Below are positions 48,095 to 59,449 of a DNA stretch of 64,000 bases, in pieces. The notes under the pieces were generated by a model. It was not told the DNA's origin. It was given only the letters and a program-made list of their open reading frames with translations, and made no database searches. Source of the DNA: Hyaloscypha bicolor E (Eukaryota; Ascomycota; Leotiomycetes; Helotiales; Hyaloscyphaceae); the NCBI RefSeq assembly GCF_002865645.1, contig NW_020194684.1, forward strand, positions 3,635,952 through 3,699,951, in the 5' to 3' direction. How positions within the stretch are numbered: the stretch's first letter is position 1; the number at the start of each line of letters is the position of its first letter. The position numbers were made by a program, and so were the translations under genes.

Positions 48095-50360
48095 ATGGAT
48101 TCCATTCTCTGCCCTGCATGCGAAAATATTTTCGGCCACGACCCACAGCCTTGCATAGAATATCCTCACCACTCGTCCCTCGAAGAATTCCAACTCGCAA
48201 GGGACCAAGGATGCCTCCTGTGTAACACTATCTGGGATCAGATTCCAAAGGCGATGGACGAATTTCGGACGAGATGGTCAAGGAAGACGACCTACAACAC
48301 CTCCCCGCGCTCAGAGTTGATGTTCAACAGCACGGGAACGATGCATGAACCGGATGTGCTTCTTTGGGTAGAAGCGTTAATGGGTAAGACTGCTGGGCCA
48401 ATTTGAGACATATTTGCTGAATCAGAAAAGGAAGCGATGAACCGACGATCACTCATCAGCCATCCGTGCATAGCAATTCTCCCGAGACGTGGAAGTTAAT
48501 CCGTACCTGGCTGAAGAATTGCACAGAGAAGCACGGTACAGAAGCTCCAGTTGGGCACAGAATCCTCCCAGACCGCATCATCGACGTTGGGAGTCTGGGT
48601 GACAATGCCGTCCATCTACGCCTGCACGGCGACCTCTCCGAAGAAGACCAAAGTTCTCGATATCTGACGCTCAGTCACTGCTGGGGTAATGCCCAGGTAA
48701 TGAAATTGACACAGGCCGGCCTCTCCTCATTTCAAGCTGGAATCGAGGTTTTAGCGCTCCCGAAAACATTTCAAGACGCCGTTGAAGCAACCCGGCAACT
48801 GGGCGAGAGATATATCTGGGTCGACTCACTCTGCATTATTCAAGACTCGGCGCCAGATTGGAGAGACCAATCATCCAAAATGGATAAGATATACATGGAT
48901 GCGTACTGCAACCTCGCAGCAACTGCATCACCAGACTCGGTCGGCGGGCTTTTCTACTTTCGTAATGCGGCTGCCATTCAATCCCTCCAAATTCCATGCA
49001 AGTGGGAATTCGGGAAAGGTGTGAAGGATCGCTATGAAATGATAGATTTCAATCGTTTCCAACGTGGGCAAGGGTCGTTCGACGAACGCTTGCAGTCATT
49101 ACGCGATGAACTTTATGAACGCTATGCGGATGGACAATGTCAGGTGATGGATTACAATCGACTGCAAAGGGCGGTTGAGAAAGGACCGCTGAATTCCCGG
49201 GGATGGGTGTTCCAAGAACGCCTTCTTTCGTCAAGGGTTGTGCATTTTGGAGCAGAGCAGATCGTGTGGGAGTGCGAGCATGTCAGAGCTTGTGAGACGC
49301 ATCCCGATGTTGCCCCCAACGGGCCCGCTAGTGTTACTCTGTGGACGCACTTTCTGGAGGTTAAGAACCTTGCGGCCAAGCTGAAGGAGGGTAAGGACCG
49401 TGGAACAGAGTCGAAAGTTTACCACGGTGGAGAACTATCGTGGAATTATACTCACGAATGAAGTTGACTTTCCCAACGGATGTACTAGTTGCATTGAGTG
49501 GATTGGCACAGCTCGTCCAGAATGCAACCGGAGGTGAGTATCTTGCGGGACTTTGGCGAAATGATATCGCTCATCAGTTGCTCTGGGAGCGTATTGGCGC
49601 CACAGATCTGCGTGGCATCTCGACTTGCGAGAAGTTCGTCGCTCCCAGCTGGAGTTGGGCTTCTACGGGATGCACGGTGATGTGGGATCCGTTCCAGTTA
49701 TGGGCAGAAGATATCCACCTCCAGTACCTAGGATCCTCCATCGACATGGCCGGGTATCAGGCTTCCCACCAACGGGAAAAGATTCTTCTACGCCTCAAAG
49801 CACGGATCTTCACCGTCCCATGTACAGCCAACAAACACTTTGGACAAGCAGGGAAGGAGTTGATTCCTGCTGACGCACCCTCGGATTGGTTGGCAATTGA
49901 CCCTTATCCAAAACGTCCTCCAAAGGACAATGTGCTTGAAGTCTTCATCAAAGGCAAGAGGTATCCCGGTTGGCTCACATTCGACGATCCAGAGTACGAA
50001 CAAATTTTCTTCAAACATCGACGGGAGTTCCCGATCTTATTTGGAGAATTGATATTCATGCCCGCTGCATTTTGCAGCGTTAAAGCGTATGGCCAGAGGT
50101 GGTATGGGCTTGTTTTGCAAGAGTGCGAAGGAGCGAAAACGTACAAGCGGCGAGGCCGGCTAGAGATTCAGATCGAACAGGCGGATGTTCTGAAGGCCCT
50201 TAAAGATTCTGATGAAGGGGTTCAAGAGCCTTTTGCCATTGATCTCATTCCTTACTATGTCACGAAGCTCAGTATAGAGGCCCGGCAGGGCGATATCGAC
50301 TTCACTGTGGGTTTCCACGGACTAGACGATGGGAAGGAGCGCGAAATCATCCTTATCTAA
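48095..50360 (+). pseudogene. HET-domain protein with an apparent frameshift
   Basis: HET proteins act in heterokaryon (vegetative) incompatibility, triggering cell death when unlike individuals fuse; most family members are untested. Exon 1 (48,095-48,383) has paired cysteines, CPAC and CLLC, typical of the N-terminus. A 47-bp intron (48,384-48,430, GTAAGA..AAG) restores the frame. The HET core follows: RYLTLSHCWG (about residue 175), RYIWVDSLCIIQD (about 223), then RGWVFQERLLSSRVVHF and WECEHVRACETHPD. Near 49,385-49,400 homology moves to another frame: WRTIVELYSRMKLTFPTD, a conserved block after the core, reads only in the frame ending at 50,360. No intron of realistic size keeps both sides. 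A GTAAGG..TAG intron (49,391-49,488) is in frame but would remove that block. So the gene is either frameshifted in nature, alternatively spliced, or mis-sequenced. The C-terminal part (to 50,360) has no named domain. Confidence 0.75.
48384..48430 (+). other. Intron 1 of the HET gene
   Basis: 47 bp with donor GTAAGA and a branch-like GCTGA ten bases before the 3' end. The acceptor reads AAAAG. A CAG at 48,425 looks better as an acceptor but gives the wrong frame. Confidence 0.55.
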
Positions 50361-51169
50361 AGGGATATCCATAAAGCAAACCAGACCTTTGCATTGGGTC
50401 AAAGAATTCTTTTTCCCATCGATGATGGCCCCAAACTTCTGGATCCCCTTGACATCTCAACAAACACTGTCTATTTATCAGATTATTTTTCATGAGAGAA
50501 CTGGCAACACCAAGCTTGACGATACTTGGAACTTACATTACCGACACCACAGCATGAGTCAAAAGCTGCGGGCTATTAAATTCTTCGCTTTTGCACTATT
50601 TCAAAGCGGGTAGTCACTCGCGAATTTTCCCACCCTCCACAACCAGGCATAATTCGACCGCGTCACTACGGTGACTTCTCGCCCAATCTACGACGGCGCT
50701 CATCTCCGGTGAGCAAGCTCTACAGACAAGACGGCGGCGCAAAGTTTTACCTCGTAGGCTCAGCAAGGTCTGAGTCGGGCGTTCTAGGTTGCAATACTTC
50801 AATAGAAAGTCACGTGCGACTTAGCCAAAATCCAAATTCTTCGATATCAATCACAGAGGAGATATGTAGCTTACTCTTCTGATTAGTAGTCAATACTTTA
50901 TGGGGGAAACTTGTTGTTTGTCGGGGTCATCAAATATGCCATCTTCCCAGTGTTCCCGGACAGGAATAGCCTTTTCCCCGGCGGGGAAGATCTGGAAGAT
51001 CGACACTGCCTGCGGAAATGAATTTCTCCGCAGCACATAAACGTCACCCCCGCATTGTAGGCTAAATTATGGATAGAACATACAAGATCAGCTGTAGAAC
51101 AGGGGATAATTCTTGATAGATTTTCGTGGAGTTTTGAACAGCTGCATTTCAAAACTTAATTGCGCCGTC
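50361..51169. other. Intergenic region between the HET and esterase genes
   Basis: About 800 bp of normal composition. Short frames on both strands have no domain. It should hold the HET 3' end and the esterase promoter. Confidence 0.45.
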
Positions 51170-52396
51170 ATGAAGCTTGTTCTTGGTATAGTTCTCTGCT
51201 ATTGGCTTCAGCTTAGCAAGGCTTTGCCAAGGCATCAACCTTCATCGAGCTTCAAGTGGGGCGAGGTAAACTTTCTGTAAGCGTATTCGTCCGATCCCTT
51301 GTACATAATTGACACTGCCAGACTTGCCTTCGGCGACTCCTACACCTATGTACAAGGGACAGCCGGACGTCAGAATTACTCTTTCATTGGAGATGTTCAA
51401 AACTATTCATATAGCCCACAAACTCTCTTGACAGATGAGATTGTCCAAAACCAAGTGAGAATCTTGAAAATGGTGGATTTTGATATGCTTATCTGACGCG
51501 TGCAGACTGGTACATCAGCTGGTGGACCGAACTGGGTCGAATACCTCACAGGATGTTTCTCTGGGCTCCCTTCAAAATGTAGGAGACAGCTCTGGGACTT
51601 TGCGTTCGCCGGATCGGATGTCTCAACAACATTGTAAGACGCCGAGTTCGAGTACATTATGTGAATTTTCTTCTCACATAAAACAGTACTCCTCTTCATC
51701 ACAACTTTACCGTCTCCTTCGTGAACCAAATCAAACAGTGGTCAATCTATGCCAGACCAGTGATTCCATTAGAGGTCTCCAGAGCACTGGTCGCGATTTT
51801 CATCGGCATAAACGATATAAGCGACTCTGCAAAGTACACCTTTCCTCGCAACAATGCCACAGATTTCCCATCTTTCTACAGCGAGATCATAGAAACTGAA
51901 TTCGAGGCTGTTAAGCAGATATACGAAGCTAGATATCGAAATTTCTTGTTTATGAATCTCCCTCCGTTGGATAGAACGGTACGCTCCATTGAGTCCCCAT
52001 ATCTTTTTTCGTGGCTTCAGAATTGACATGTACCAGCCCAGCAATCAACTGAGCTCTCACCCACTTCCAAACAGCACCATGGTCCATGAATACAATAACA
52101 TCATTTCCTCATCTGCAACCAAATTTGCTGCTTCCCATCCAGGGACCAAAGCAATGGTCTTTGACACATATTCTTTTCTTTCGGGTATCCTTGACAATCC
52201 TTCGGAATACGGCATCAGAAACACGAAATCATACTGTCCAAGATACGACGCGCCGGATATTGCCACCAACTATGCCGCGTATGGATGCTTGCCTATCGAG
52301 GAGTATTTCTGGTACAATTCTGGACATATTACTTGGAGAGTGCACGAATATCTTGCAGGGGCGGTGGAGAAGTTTCTTGATGATAAAAGCAGCTAG
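51170..52396 (+). CDS. Secreted SGNH/GDSL-type esterase, carbohydrate esterase family 16-like
   Basis: Five exons (51,170-51,276; 51,322-51,454; 51,506-51,633; 51,687-51,978; 52,037-52,396) with introns of 45-58 bp join in frame to 339 residues. Donors are GTAAGC, GTGAGA, GTAAGA and GTACGC; every acceptor is CAG. Residues 1-18 form a signal peptide (hydrophobic core LVLGIVLCYWL, cleavage near SKA). The nucleophile motif is AFGDSYTY with Ser42. Block III is GIND (163-166), with the oxyanion Asn165. The C-terminal histidine is in SGHITWRVH, likely His317. The expected Asp three residues earlier reads Asn314. The sequence and length fit fungal CE16 acetylesterases, extracellular enzymes that remove acetyl groups from plant cell-wall sugars. 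The substrate is not shown by the sequence. It could also be grouped as a GDSL lipase. Confidence 0.88.
51277..51321 (+). other. Intron 1 of the esterase gene
   Basis: 45 bp, GTAAGC..CAG, with branch site TTGAC. The nearer GTAAAC donor at 51,266 puts the GDSL block out of frame, so the second donor is chosen. Confidence 0.8.
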
Positions 52397-52655
52397 CTTG
52401 GTGGAAACGAGAAATCTTTGGCTATCAATTTTTAGTGATATGATATATTACGGTCTTCGAAACACATGGATTGGATGATTTCGATGGGGTCAATGATACT
52501 AGACAATGTTTTCGGAATTCACGGCAAGGTTACGCTACGAAGCAGCTCGGTATATAGAACAATGAAACACAAGACAGTAAGTGGATGAAAAGGATCGTGA
52601 AGTTGTTTTTCTGTAATTGGACATCTCCTGTCTATCAGCACCCAAATAAAAATGC
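52397..52655. other. Convergent intergenic region between the esterase and NmrA-like genes
   Basis: 260 bp between two stop codons of converging genes. It must hold both 3' untranslated regions and polyadenylation sites; none is distinct. Confidence 0.45.
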
Positions 52656-53723
52656 TCATCCCTTCACCCCCAACGTCTCCAGCAACTTCCCCTTGTCCTT
52701 CAGCAAATACTCCTCCAGGCTCTCCAACGTAATCCCAAACCTTTCCAACTCCTTAGGATCATACTCGTTGTACGTTACCTCCCTCGACAAAAGTTGCTGT
52801 TCCAACACTGGGAACTTTCCACTCTCATTCAACTCCCTCGTCTCATCGTCAGTCCTATACCTAACTTTCACCTCGACCCCAGAAACTCTACTCAAAATGG
52901 CTGCAACCTCATCGAACGTCAGTCCCTGGCCGGCAAGCTCAATGACCTCTCCATTATATCCATCCTTCCCCAGCAAAGCAGCAGCAGCGAACTTGCCTAC
53001 ATCTCGAGGGCTGAAATGCCGTTTTTTATACGTTGACTCGTAACTCACTGTCAGCTCATGCTCTTCCCGGTAAGTTGGGAAATGGACAGCGCATGCAGGA
53101 GCGAGGTACTGGTAATTCAGCCCTAGATAACGGGAGAGTCAGCAAGTGCTCGATCTAGATTGTCTCAAAACTCTGGGGACCTCATCTCGAGGGAGAAACA
53201 TAAAACCATCAAGAAAGGTATGAAAGAAAATTCTCGCCCAGCACCCACAGTCCGGTCTCAATACTGTCCAGTTCTCAAACCCGGCCTCCATAACAACCCG
53301 TTCCACGCCCGCTTTCCGAGCATAGTAGTACTTCAAGAACGGATACTCAGGTTTGGGAGCAGTGAGTTCAGCTGATTCGGCAGCTTTATGCACAGTCGAA
53401 ACAACAACCGTCTTCACAGTTTTTGCAGCTTTTGCGGCATCGACAATATTCTGTGCTTGGCGTGCTTCGCCATCTGGGTCCTTGAAGTCGGGGAATGTGT
53501 TTAGGAAGACACCGTCAACGCCTTCTATTGCGGCGGCGATGGAGGGGGCGTCGTTGAAATCGCCCTTAAAGAGGATGGCGCCGTGGGTTTGAAGAGCGAT
53601 TGCAGCCGCGGAGGAGGAGTCCCGGACGAGGGCGTGGATTTTGTGCCCTTGTTTGAGGAGCTCACGGGCTGTGGAGCCGCCTTGAGAGCCACTTGCGGAG
53701 GTGACGAGGAATGTTTTGGACAT
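52656..53723 (-). CDS. NmrA-like family NAD(P)-binding protein
   Basis: Two exons: 53,723-53,249 and 53,122-52,656, giving 313 residues. The start is the ATG at 53,721-53,723 (MSKTFLVTSASGSQGG). The frame is open further upstream, but the Rossmann strand begins here. The dinucleotide motif TSASGSQGG (residues 8-16) matches the GxxGxxG-type loop of atypical short-chain dehydrogenases. ALVRDSSS follows and would contact the cofactor phosphate. Later come VVVSTVHKAAES and FLKYYYARKAGVERVV, a YxxxK-like region. The exon junction makes LRPDWLNYQYLAPA, the usual substrate-side loop. The intron is 126 bp with donor GTGGGT, branch GCTGAC and acceptor TAG. NmrA-like proteins sense NAD(P) redox state or act as reductases; the founding member represses nitrogen genes. 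The role here is unknown. Confidence 0.87.
53123..53248 (-). other. Intron of the NmrA-like gene
   Basis: 126 bp on the minus strand. The donor is GTGGGT, less common than GTAAGT, but it is the only one joining the conserved LRP and NYQYLAPA blocks in frame through a Trp codon. The branch site GCTGAC lies near the TCTAG acceptor. Confidence 0.75.
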
Positions 53724-54130
53724 TTTGGGGGAAAGGAGATGTGATTTGGTAGGTATGTATTTATGTTCGAAGTGGATGAAAATATTGTCCCCAAGATTCA
53801 AGGATAATATCAGGGCAGGAGAGCAGCTTTTATATGTCCCTCAAGAACTGTGCCTCTGACCCCTCCCAAGCACAAACCAATGATAGATGAAGAATAGGAC
53901 GAAGCGGTGTTCGGTCCTTGGCAACGAACCGGAGAGAGTTGTACCGATCAATTAGTATATATGTTTGACGATAATGCATCATTTTCAGGGCTTCAAGAGA
54001 AAATTGTGCAGTGTTATACTCAAGCAACTCGGATGTCTTTTCATCCGGCTTCCGGGTGTGCAAATTAGCCATGTTAAACGAGCCCCCTCCGCCCGACAGA
54101 GCCCACACCTGGGTTAGCGGACAAAACGTG
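53724..54130. other. Upstream region of the NmrA-like gene and right edge of the gene island
   Basis: About 400 bp of normal composition containing the NmrA-like promoter. A 92-codon minus-strand frame (53,830-54,108) shows no domain. AT content rises sharply at about 54,130. Confidence 0.5.
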
Positions 54131-55028
54131 GAAGCGAGATTTAATTTTCTAATTTCTGATTTTTTGATTTTTTGATTTCGCGATTTTAGCCAGGCCTAAA
54201 GTGTATAGCTTAGCTATCGCCCCGGCAGAATTCCTAATTAGGAAATTAAAGGCAATTTTGGCAATAAATAAATGGTATATCGCTTTTAAACTTATCTTAA
54301 TAAAGAATTATTAATTTTGCTATTAATAGTACTTATATATAACTTTTGGCTTAAATAATATAATAATAATAAAACTAATTACTTCATTAATAAATAAAAT
54401 AAGAACTTATATTATTATATAAAATAGTACTAGAATTGGGCCGGATAATATAATATAGAATTAGGCATTTATTATAAATTATTATAGTTATATAATTATA
54501 AGTTATAGCTCTTTTAAAATAACTAAATTAATAAGATCTAATAACTTTTCTTTTATATTTCCGAAATTAAGAAATAAGAAAAATAATTACTTAAAAAATT
54601 AAAAAGCTAGCTATTTACTTTTTTTTATAATTAATAAAATTATATAAGAGGTAAAATAAAATAATTTAATATTTATAATATAAATATAAATTAGTAATAA
54701 ACTTTATTTTAATTATTAATTAAATATAGGCTTTTATAAAAGAAAATTAATTATTAATATTTTTTAAATTAATTAAATTTTAATACTTTTTAATATCTTT
54801 TATTTTAAGATATATTATATTATTACTCGAATAATTTATTACTAATATTATTAAAAGTATATTATAATAATAAAGTATATTCTAAATTTAATAATATTAT
54901 TAATCTTTATTAAAATAATAATATAACTTTTTGAAAATTTATTATTATATTATAAAGCTATTATTAAATAAGCTTATATAAATATTATTTAAAAAAAAAC
55001 CTTATATAGAATTTTAATTAATTTATAT
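54131..55028. other. AT-rich sequence right of the gene island
   Basis: Highly AT-rich, rich in TpA, with no recognisable gene. Probably an old repeat too degraded to assign. Confidence 0.45.
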
Positions 55029-55176
55029 GAGGTATTTATTAATAAATAATAAAACTAATTTCTATTTCTTTTATAAGGTTTAGAAAAACCTCTTCTAAAT
55101 AAGAACTCTTTATAATATATATATATATATATATTTAGTAATTTATAAATCCAAAGCCTATAATATAAATAGTAAT
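55029..55176 (-). repeat. Remnant of an A-type LTR, antisense
   Basis: The reverse complement of the element A LTR aligns here (AACTAATTTCTATTTC, a TTATAAGGTTTAG block, TTAGTAATTTATAA, AATATAAATAGTAAT) with an internal gap of about 50 bp and many transitions. It ends where element E begins. Confidence 0.55.
55112..55136. repeat. (TA)n microsatellite
   Basis: An uninterrupted run of about 12 TA units inside the A-type LTR remnant, where the intact LTR has only ATATATAT. It is probably a secondary expansion. Confidence 0.7.
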
Positions 55177-55180
55177 ATAA

Positions 55181-55307
55181 TATTATATAAGAGAAGTAAA
55201 TTAAGTAAAGTATAAAAGATAATTAATTACTATATAAGGGAAGCGCTATTTCTAAGATATTGCTTATATCATATTATACTAACATAACCTTTATTATTTA
55301 TTATCCA
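55181..55307 (-). repeat. 3' LTR of element E (minus-strand sense)
   Basis: A 127-bp repeat. It matches 63,328-63,454 with only about a dozen differences, mostly transitions, such as TATCCA versus TATCTA at the end. Confidence 0.8.
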
Positions 55308-56199
55308 CGATATAATAATTACCGCCACTGAAGATACTAGTAATATCCTCGTTATAATTAAAAAAACAAAACAAATACTAAGAAAAAGTAGCTAATTAAA
55401 TAAAAAGAATTACTATAATAAGTTCCGCTATTCTCCCGATTACTCAAGACTAGAGCCTAGCTATTACGGGTATTATATAATTACGCCCCTAAGATTACTA
55501 AAGACTAGAGACATAACCAGGTATTATAAATATATTCGTCTAATTACTAAAGACTAGGGATATAAGGTTATAAGTTACTAGTATACTCTAATTACCAAAG
55601 ACTAGAGGAAGTTTTATATAGTATATATGCAAATTATAAATATAAAGGTATTATAGTAATTTCCTAAAAAGAGGTTTGGGATAACTTAATAAGGTATATA
55701 TATACTTATTTCTCCTCTCCCGAATTCTCTATAAATAAGCCTTCTTATATTAATATAAAGCCCGGGGAAATATCATATACTTTCTTTATGATTTCATTCT
55801 TAAACTTGCCCTTTACTATCTTAATATATCCTGATAGTACTTTAAAACGTTTATGCTTTAGGACAATGACTTTTATATCCTTAACTATCTTAATAGTTTC
55901 TTGCTCTATATCTTTAATAGCCTTTTACTCTATATCCTTAATAGCGGTACTATATCGGGCTCATTAACTAGACAATCGCTTCTTAGCTAGGATATTCTTA
56001 TTATTATTATAGTTATTATTATTACTTTCTTTAGGGATTAAAGGGGAATAGTATGGCTTATTAGGGGTTAATAGGAAATAATATAATATAACTTTAATTA
56101 TGTTTTAATAATATAGTATAACCTATTAATTTTCCGTAATTATATCTCGCTACTTTACTAAAACCTTATTATCCTGCTTAAGTATAAGTTTATATAAAG

Positions 56200-57050
56200 T
56201 CTAATCGCATATCTTAATAGCAGTCTTATTATTAATACTAAGCTAAATAAATAAGGGTTTATATAGAGAAAGAAGTCCGTCTCTCTTTATAAAAAGAAAT
56301 ATAATACTATTAATAGTAGTATTATAACAAGTCTTTCGGATTTTGCAGATAAGCTCCTTAATATTATTATTATATTCTCTATTCTCTACTATACTAATAA
56401 GATTATTCATATTATTAGCTAGTATATTATAGATAGATAGTATATTCTGGCTAACCCGAAATACCTCTTTTATATAAGTGGCGAGTTGCATATTTATATT
56501 AAGGATTTATTAAGCCATTTGCTTTGTCTTTTAAAGTAGTTCGTTATTAACCTTGGTCCTAGCCTTTAGGGGTCGGCCTGGTCCCCGCTTCTTGGGGTTC
56601 AGTTACTTAATGTTAACGTGACCGCTCTCCTTACATTTGTTTAATCTCGTTACCGGGGTATTATATGTGGGTGCCGGTACCGGATTCATTACGGTGAGAG
56701 CATTTATTATAGCGGGAGTGTTTATTATAGCGGGAGCGTTTATTATAGTAGAAGCGTATAAGTATTCGCGGATTCAGTCAAGTTGGGCCTTTATATTAGC
56801 GTTTAGCTTATAATACTTGCCGAGGGAAATGTACTTAATGGGGTTACTATAAAGGCTAAAGTACTCTTTAATATCCGCCGACTTGGGTATAAGACCGGAC
56901 TTTAATTTATTATTAATATAATAGTATAGTACTAATAATAAGAGCTTGGCCGGGATTAGCGAGTTTTATATAATAGCTAGGCTACTATTTATATTTGCGG
57001 TTAGGGTATAATTATATTATTATTCGGAATTATATAGGGTTCTAGTTTAA
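56200..57050 (-). pseudogene. Extra 3' ORF of element E, with AT-hook and hexapeptide repeat
   Basis: A minus-strand frame of about 280 codons with few TAA/TAG interruptions, the last 82 codons (56,491-56,243) being fully open. It lies between the chromodomain and the 3' LTR. N-terminal blocks include LIPKSADIKEYFSLYSNP and YYKLNANIKAQLD. Then come three copies of a hexapeptide, I-I-N-A-P-A and variants (56,691-56,756), and a Pro-rich stretch. KKRGPGRPLKAR at about 56,560-56,593 has the RGPGRP core of an AT-hook, a small motif that binds the minor groove of AT-rich DNA. A helical C-terminal part follows. AT-hook binding is established for the motif; its use by this element is inference. Confidence 0.55.
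56691..56756. repeat. Three 18-bp tandem repeats
   Basis: Units of GGGAG(T/C)GTTTATTATAGC type repeat about three times and encode the hexapeptide repeat of the element E 3' ORF on the minus strand. Confidence 0.75.
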
Positions 57051-57319
57051 TAATAGAAGGAAAGAGTATTAGGATATGCTCGTGAGTTGCAATATATAAG
57101 GTAAGTTAGTAAATAGTAAAAATTACTCATATAAATGGCCTTGTTTTCGCAAGGGGTTATAACAGATTACCGAATTGGGCCTAGTTATCTCGTAATAAGA
57201 ATAGTAATATTATATAGTATTTGCAAGGAAAAGAATATTTAATAATAATATATATCTTACTATTATTATTATTTTCTGGTATAACCATAATAACGAGGGA
57301 CTGGCTTTATTACTAGTCT

Positions 57320-57500
57320 AGTCTCGTACTCCTGGACTAGTTCTTTCGCGTTTCCTAATAGCTCGACGGGAAACTACTAGTTATGTTCATTACCCTAACC
57401 CAGGTACTTAACGAGATATTCCAGATTCTCCTTGCTACTATAATAAGTATATCTCTTATTAACTATATGTTTTAGCTCCTAGCTTTTCCAGTCTTCATTA
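57320..57500 (-). pseudogene. Degraded chromodomain of element E
   Basis: The minus-strand frame reads KRYTYYSSKENLEYLVKYLG, a stop, GNEHN, two stops or substituted codons, then ELLGNAKELVQEYE. This is a chromodomain with TAG in place of the conserved tryptophans. It is followed by a basic C-terminal tail. Confidence 0.75.
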
Positions 57501-59449
57501 TCTCTTTTAATGCTTTTTATAGGTTATATACCCTTAACGGGTTCTCTACTAAATAGGTTAGGGCCCTTTAGTACTAGTTATAAGTATACTACCGAGATAA
57601 CGGGATAAATTTTCTAGCTAATTAGTAATTCCAATTCATATATAAGCTTTCCTACTTAATAGAGGATATAAAACGGTCCTATTCTTTATTCTAATAGTTT
57701 CCTATTCGGGTTACTAGAAAGATAGTATCCTTAATAAAGTCTTAAGAATACCTAGTTACTAATATCTATTATAATTAGCTTATATTTCGTATTATAGTAC
57801 TTCCTAGTTATATTATTTGCGAAGTTAATAGTAATTTTAGTATCCCGTTAATATAGCTTGCAAATAATCTCGGGTAGTTCCTATTAGGTCTCGGCCATAA
57901 GTAATATTAGATTTATTACTAGTTTAAAGCCCCTAACGAACTTATTTAAAGATATCTAAATAGCTACTATATATATATTATTTAATCCGGCTTAGAACAG
58001 GATTATAAAACTTAACTATTCTAGGAACGGATATATTATAATCTAATATTAAAAGCTAATCTTAATAGTTTAATTCTTTTATTCCGAAATCCTATCTATC
58101 TAGGGATATTAAGTAATTAATATAAGTAGTTTTATATCTAGTATTATAAAAGTATGTTTCTAGAAATTAGAGATAAATTTCCTATTATAGTCTAATATTA
58201 AGCCCTTAGGAATTCCCTAGTTATAAAGTAATTATATTATTATAAAGATAGTAGCCTATTTCTCTATTCCGTACTTATTATTCCCTAGTATTAATAACGT
58301 TTTCTTACTAGCTTTATATAATTATATTATTATATAATTAAAGATATTAAAACCATTAATTTTCTAAAAACTAATAACTAGGATAACGGGAAGTACTAGG
58401 ATAAAGTTTATTATTATAATATAGTACGGAATCAGGAGTATCCGAATTAGCTATAGTTCTCTATAGGGACATTATCTTAATATTCTATTAAGAAAACAAG
58501 CTAGATAATATATAATATAATCTTTAAGGTATTTTATTAATTATAGAATACAGAACTTGTCTAGCTTATATAAGGTTTATTTCATACCGAAATAGAACTT
58601 ATTATAGGCTAGATATAAGATATCTTTTACTATTTCTTTAGGTATATAAAGTCGGAATTAGTTACTAATAATATAATAAAGAAAGCCTTCTTTTATTTAG
58701 AAAAAAATATTAACTTTTAATAGTTTTTCTAATATATTATTCTTTTTTATATCTAGTATCTCTAAGGCTCTTGCGAATTTCGAATTCTCCCAGAGGCTAG
58801 TAATAAGCTTTTATTTAAATTCCGGGTTAATTACTATTTCGGTAGTAAATATAATATATTTAAGCTTATTATTATTTGAGATATTAGCCTTCTTAGTAAT
58901 ATTAAGATATAATAGTATATCTGGTATAATATTTAAGTATCCCGAATAATAACGGATATTTAAGTTAAACTAACTAAAATATACCGAAATATAAACTAAT
59001 CTTATATTAGCTTTTATTATATTAGAAATATTTAAGCTTATTTAATTATAAATTTCTCTTATAGTCCTATAATTAGTAAGAATAATTACTAGGTTCGTAC
59101 TAGATTAGATTATAAATCGGAGCTTATAATAAGTTTATACTAGATATATAATTTCTAATTCCGTTATATAATATTATTTCTCTATTATACTTAATACCTC
59201 ATTTATTAAAAAAATTAGCTAAATATATAATACTAATAGCTTCTTAATAATATCTACTAGTACTAATCCGGGTATTAAATAAAAAGCCATAATAGAAAAC
59301 CCTTATTTCTATAATATATCTAAATTAAATAAAAGGATTTTATTAGGTAAGAAATAAACTAGAAATCTAGGAACTATAAATATATTTTATAGCTTTTCGA
59401 ATACTATAAGTTCCTGGATTATGAGCTTATATTTCATTCTAATATAATA

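Noticed and set aside
47800..48158. Frames on both strands just upstream of the HET gene
   Set aside because: They overlap the HET start in other frames and show no conserved motif.
48384..48425. A 42-bp intron 1 in the HET gene ending at the CAG at 48,425
   Set aside because: It shifts the frame and removes the continuity with the HET core; the acceptor at 48,430 keeps it.
48095..53723. A secondary-metabolite gene cluster
   Set aside because: There is no polyketide synthase, peptide synthetase, terpene synthase, P450, transporter or pathway regulator; the NmrA-like protein alone does not support one.
53830..54108. 92-codon minus-strand frame upstream of the NmrA-like gene
   Set aside because: No domain, unusual composition for a protein, and it occupies the promoter region.
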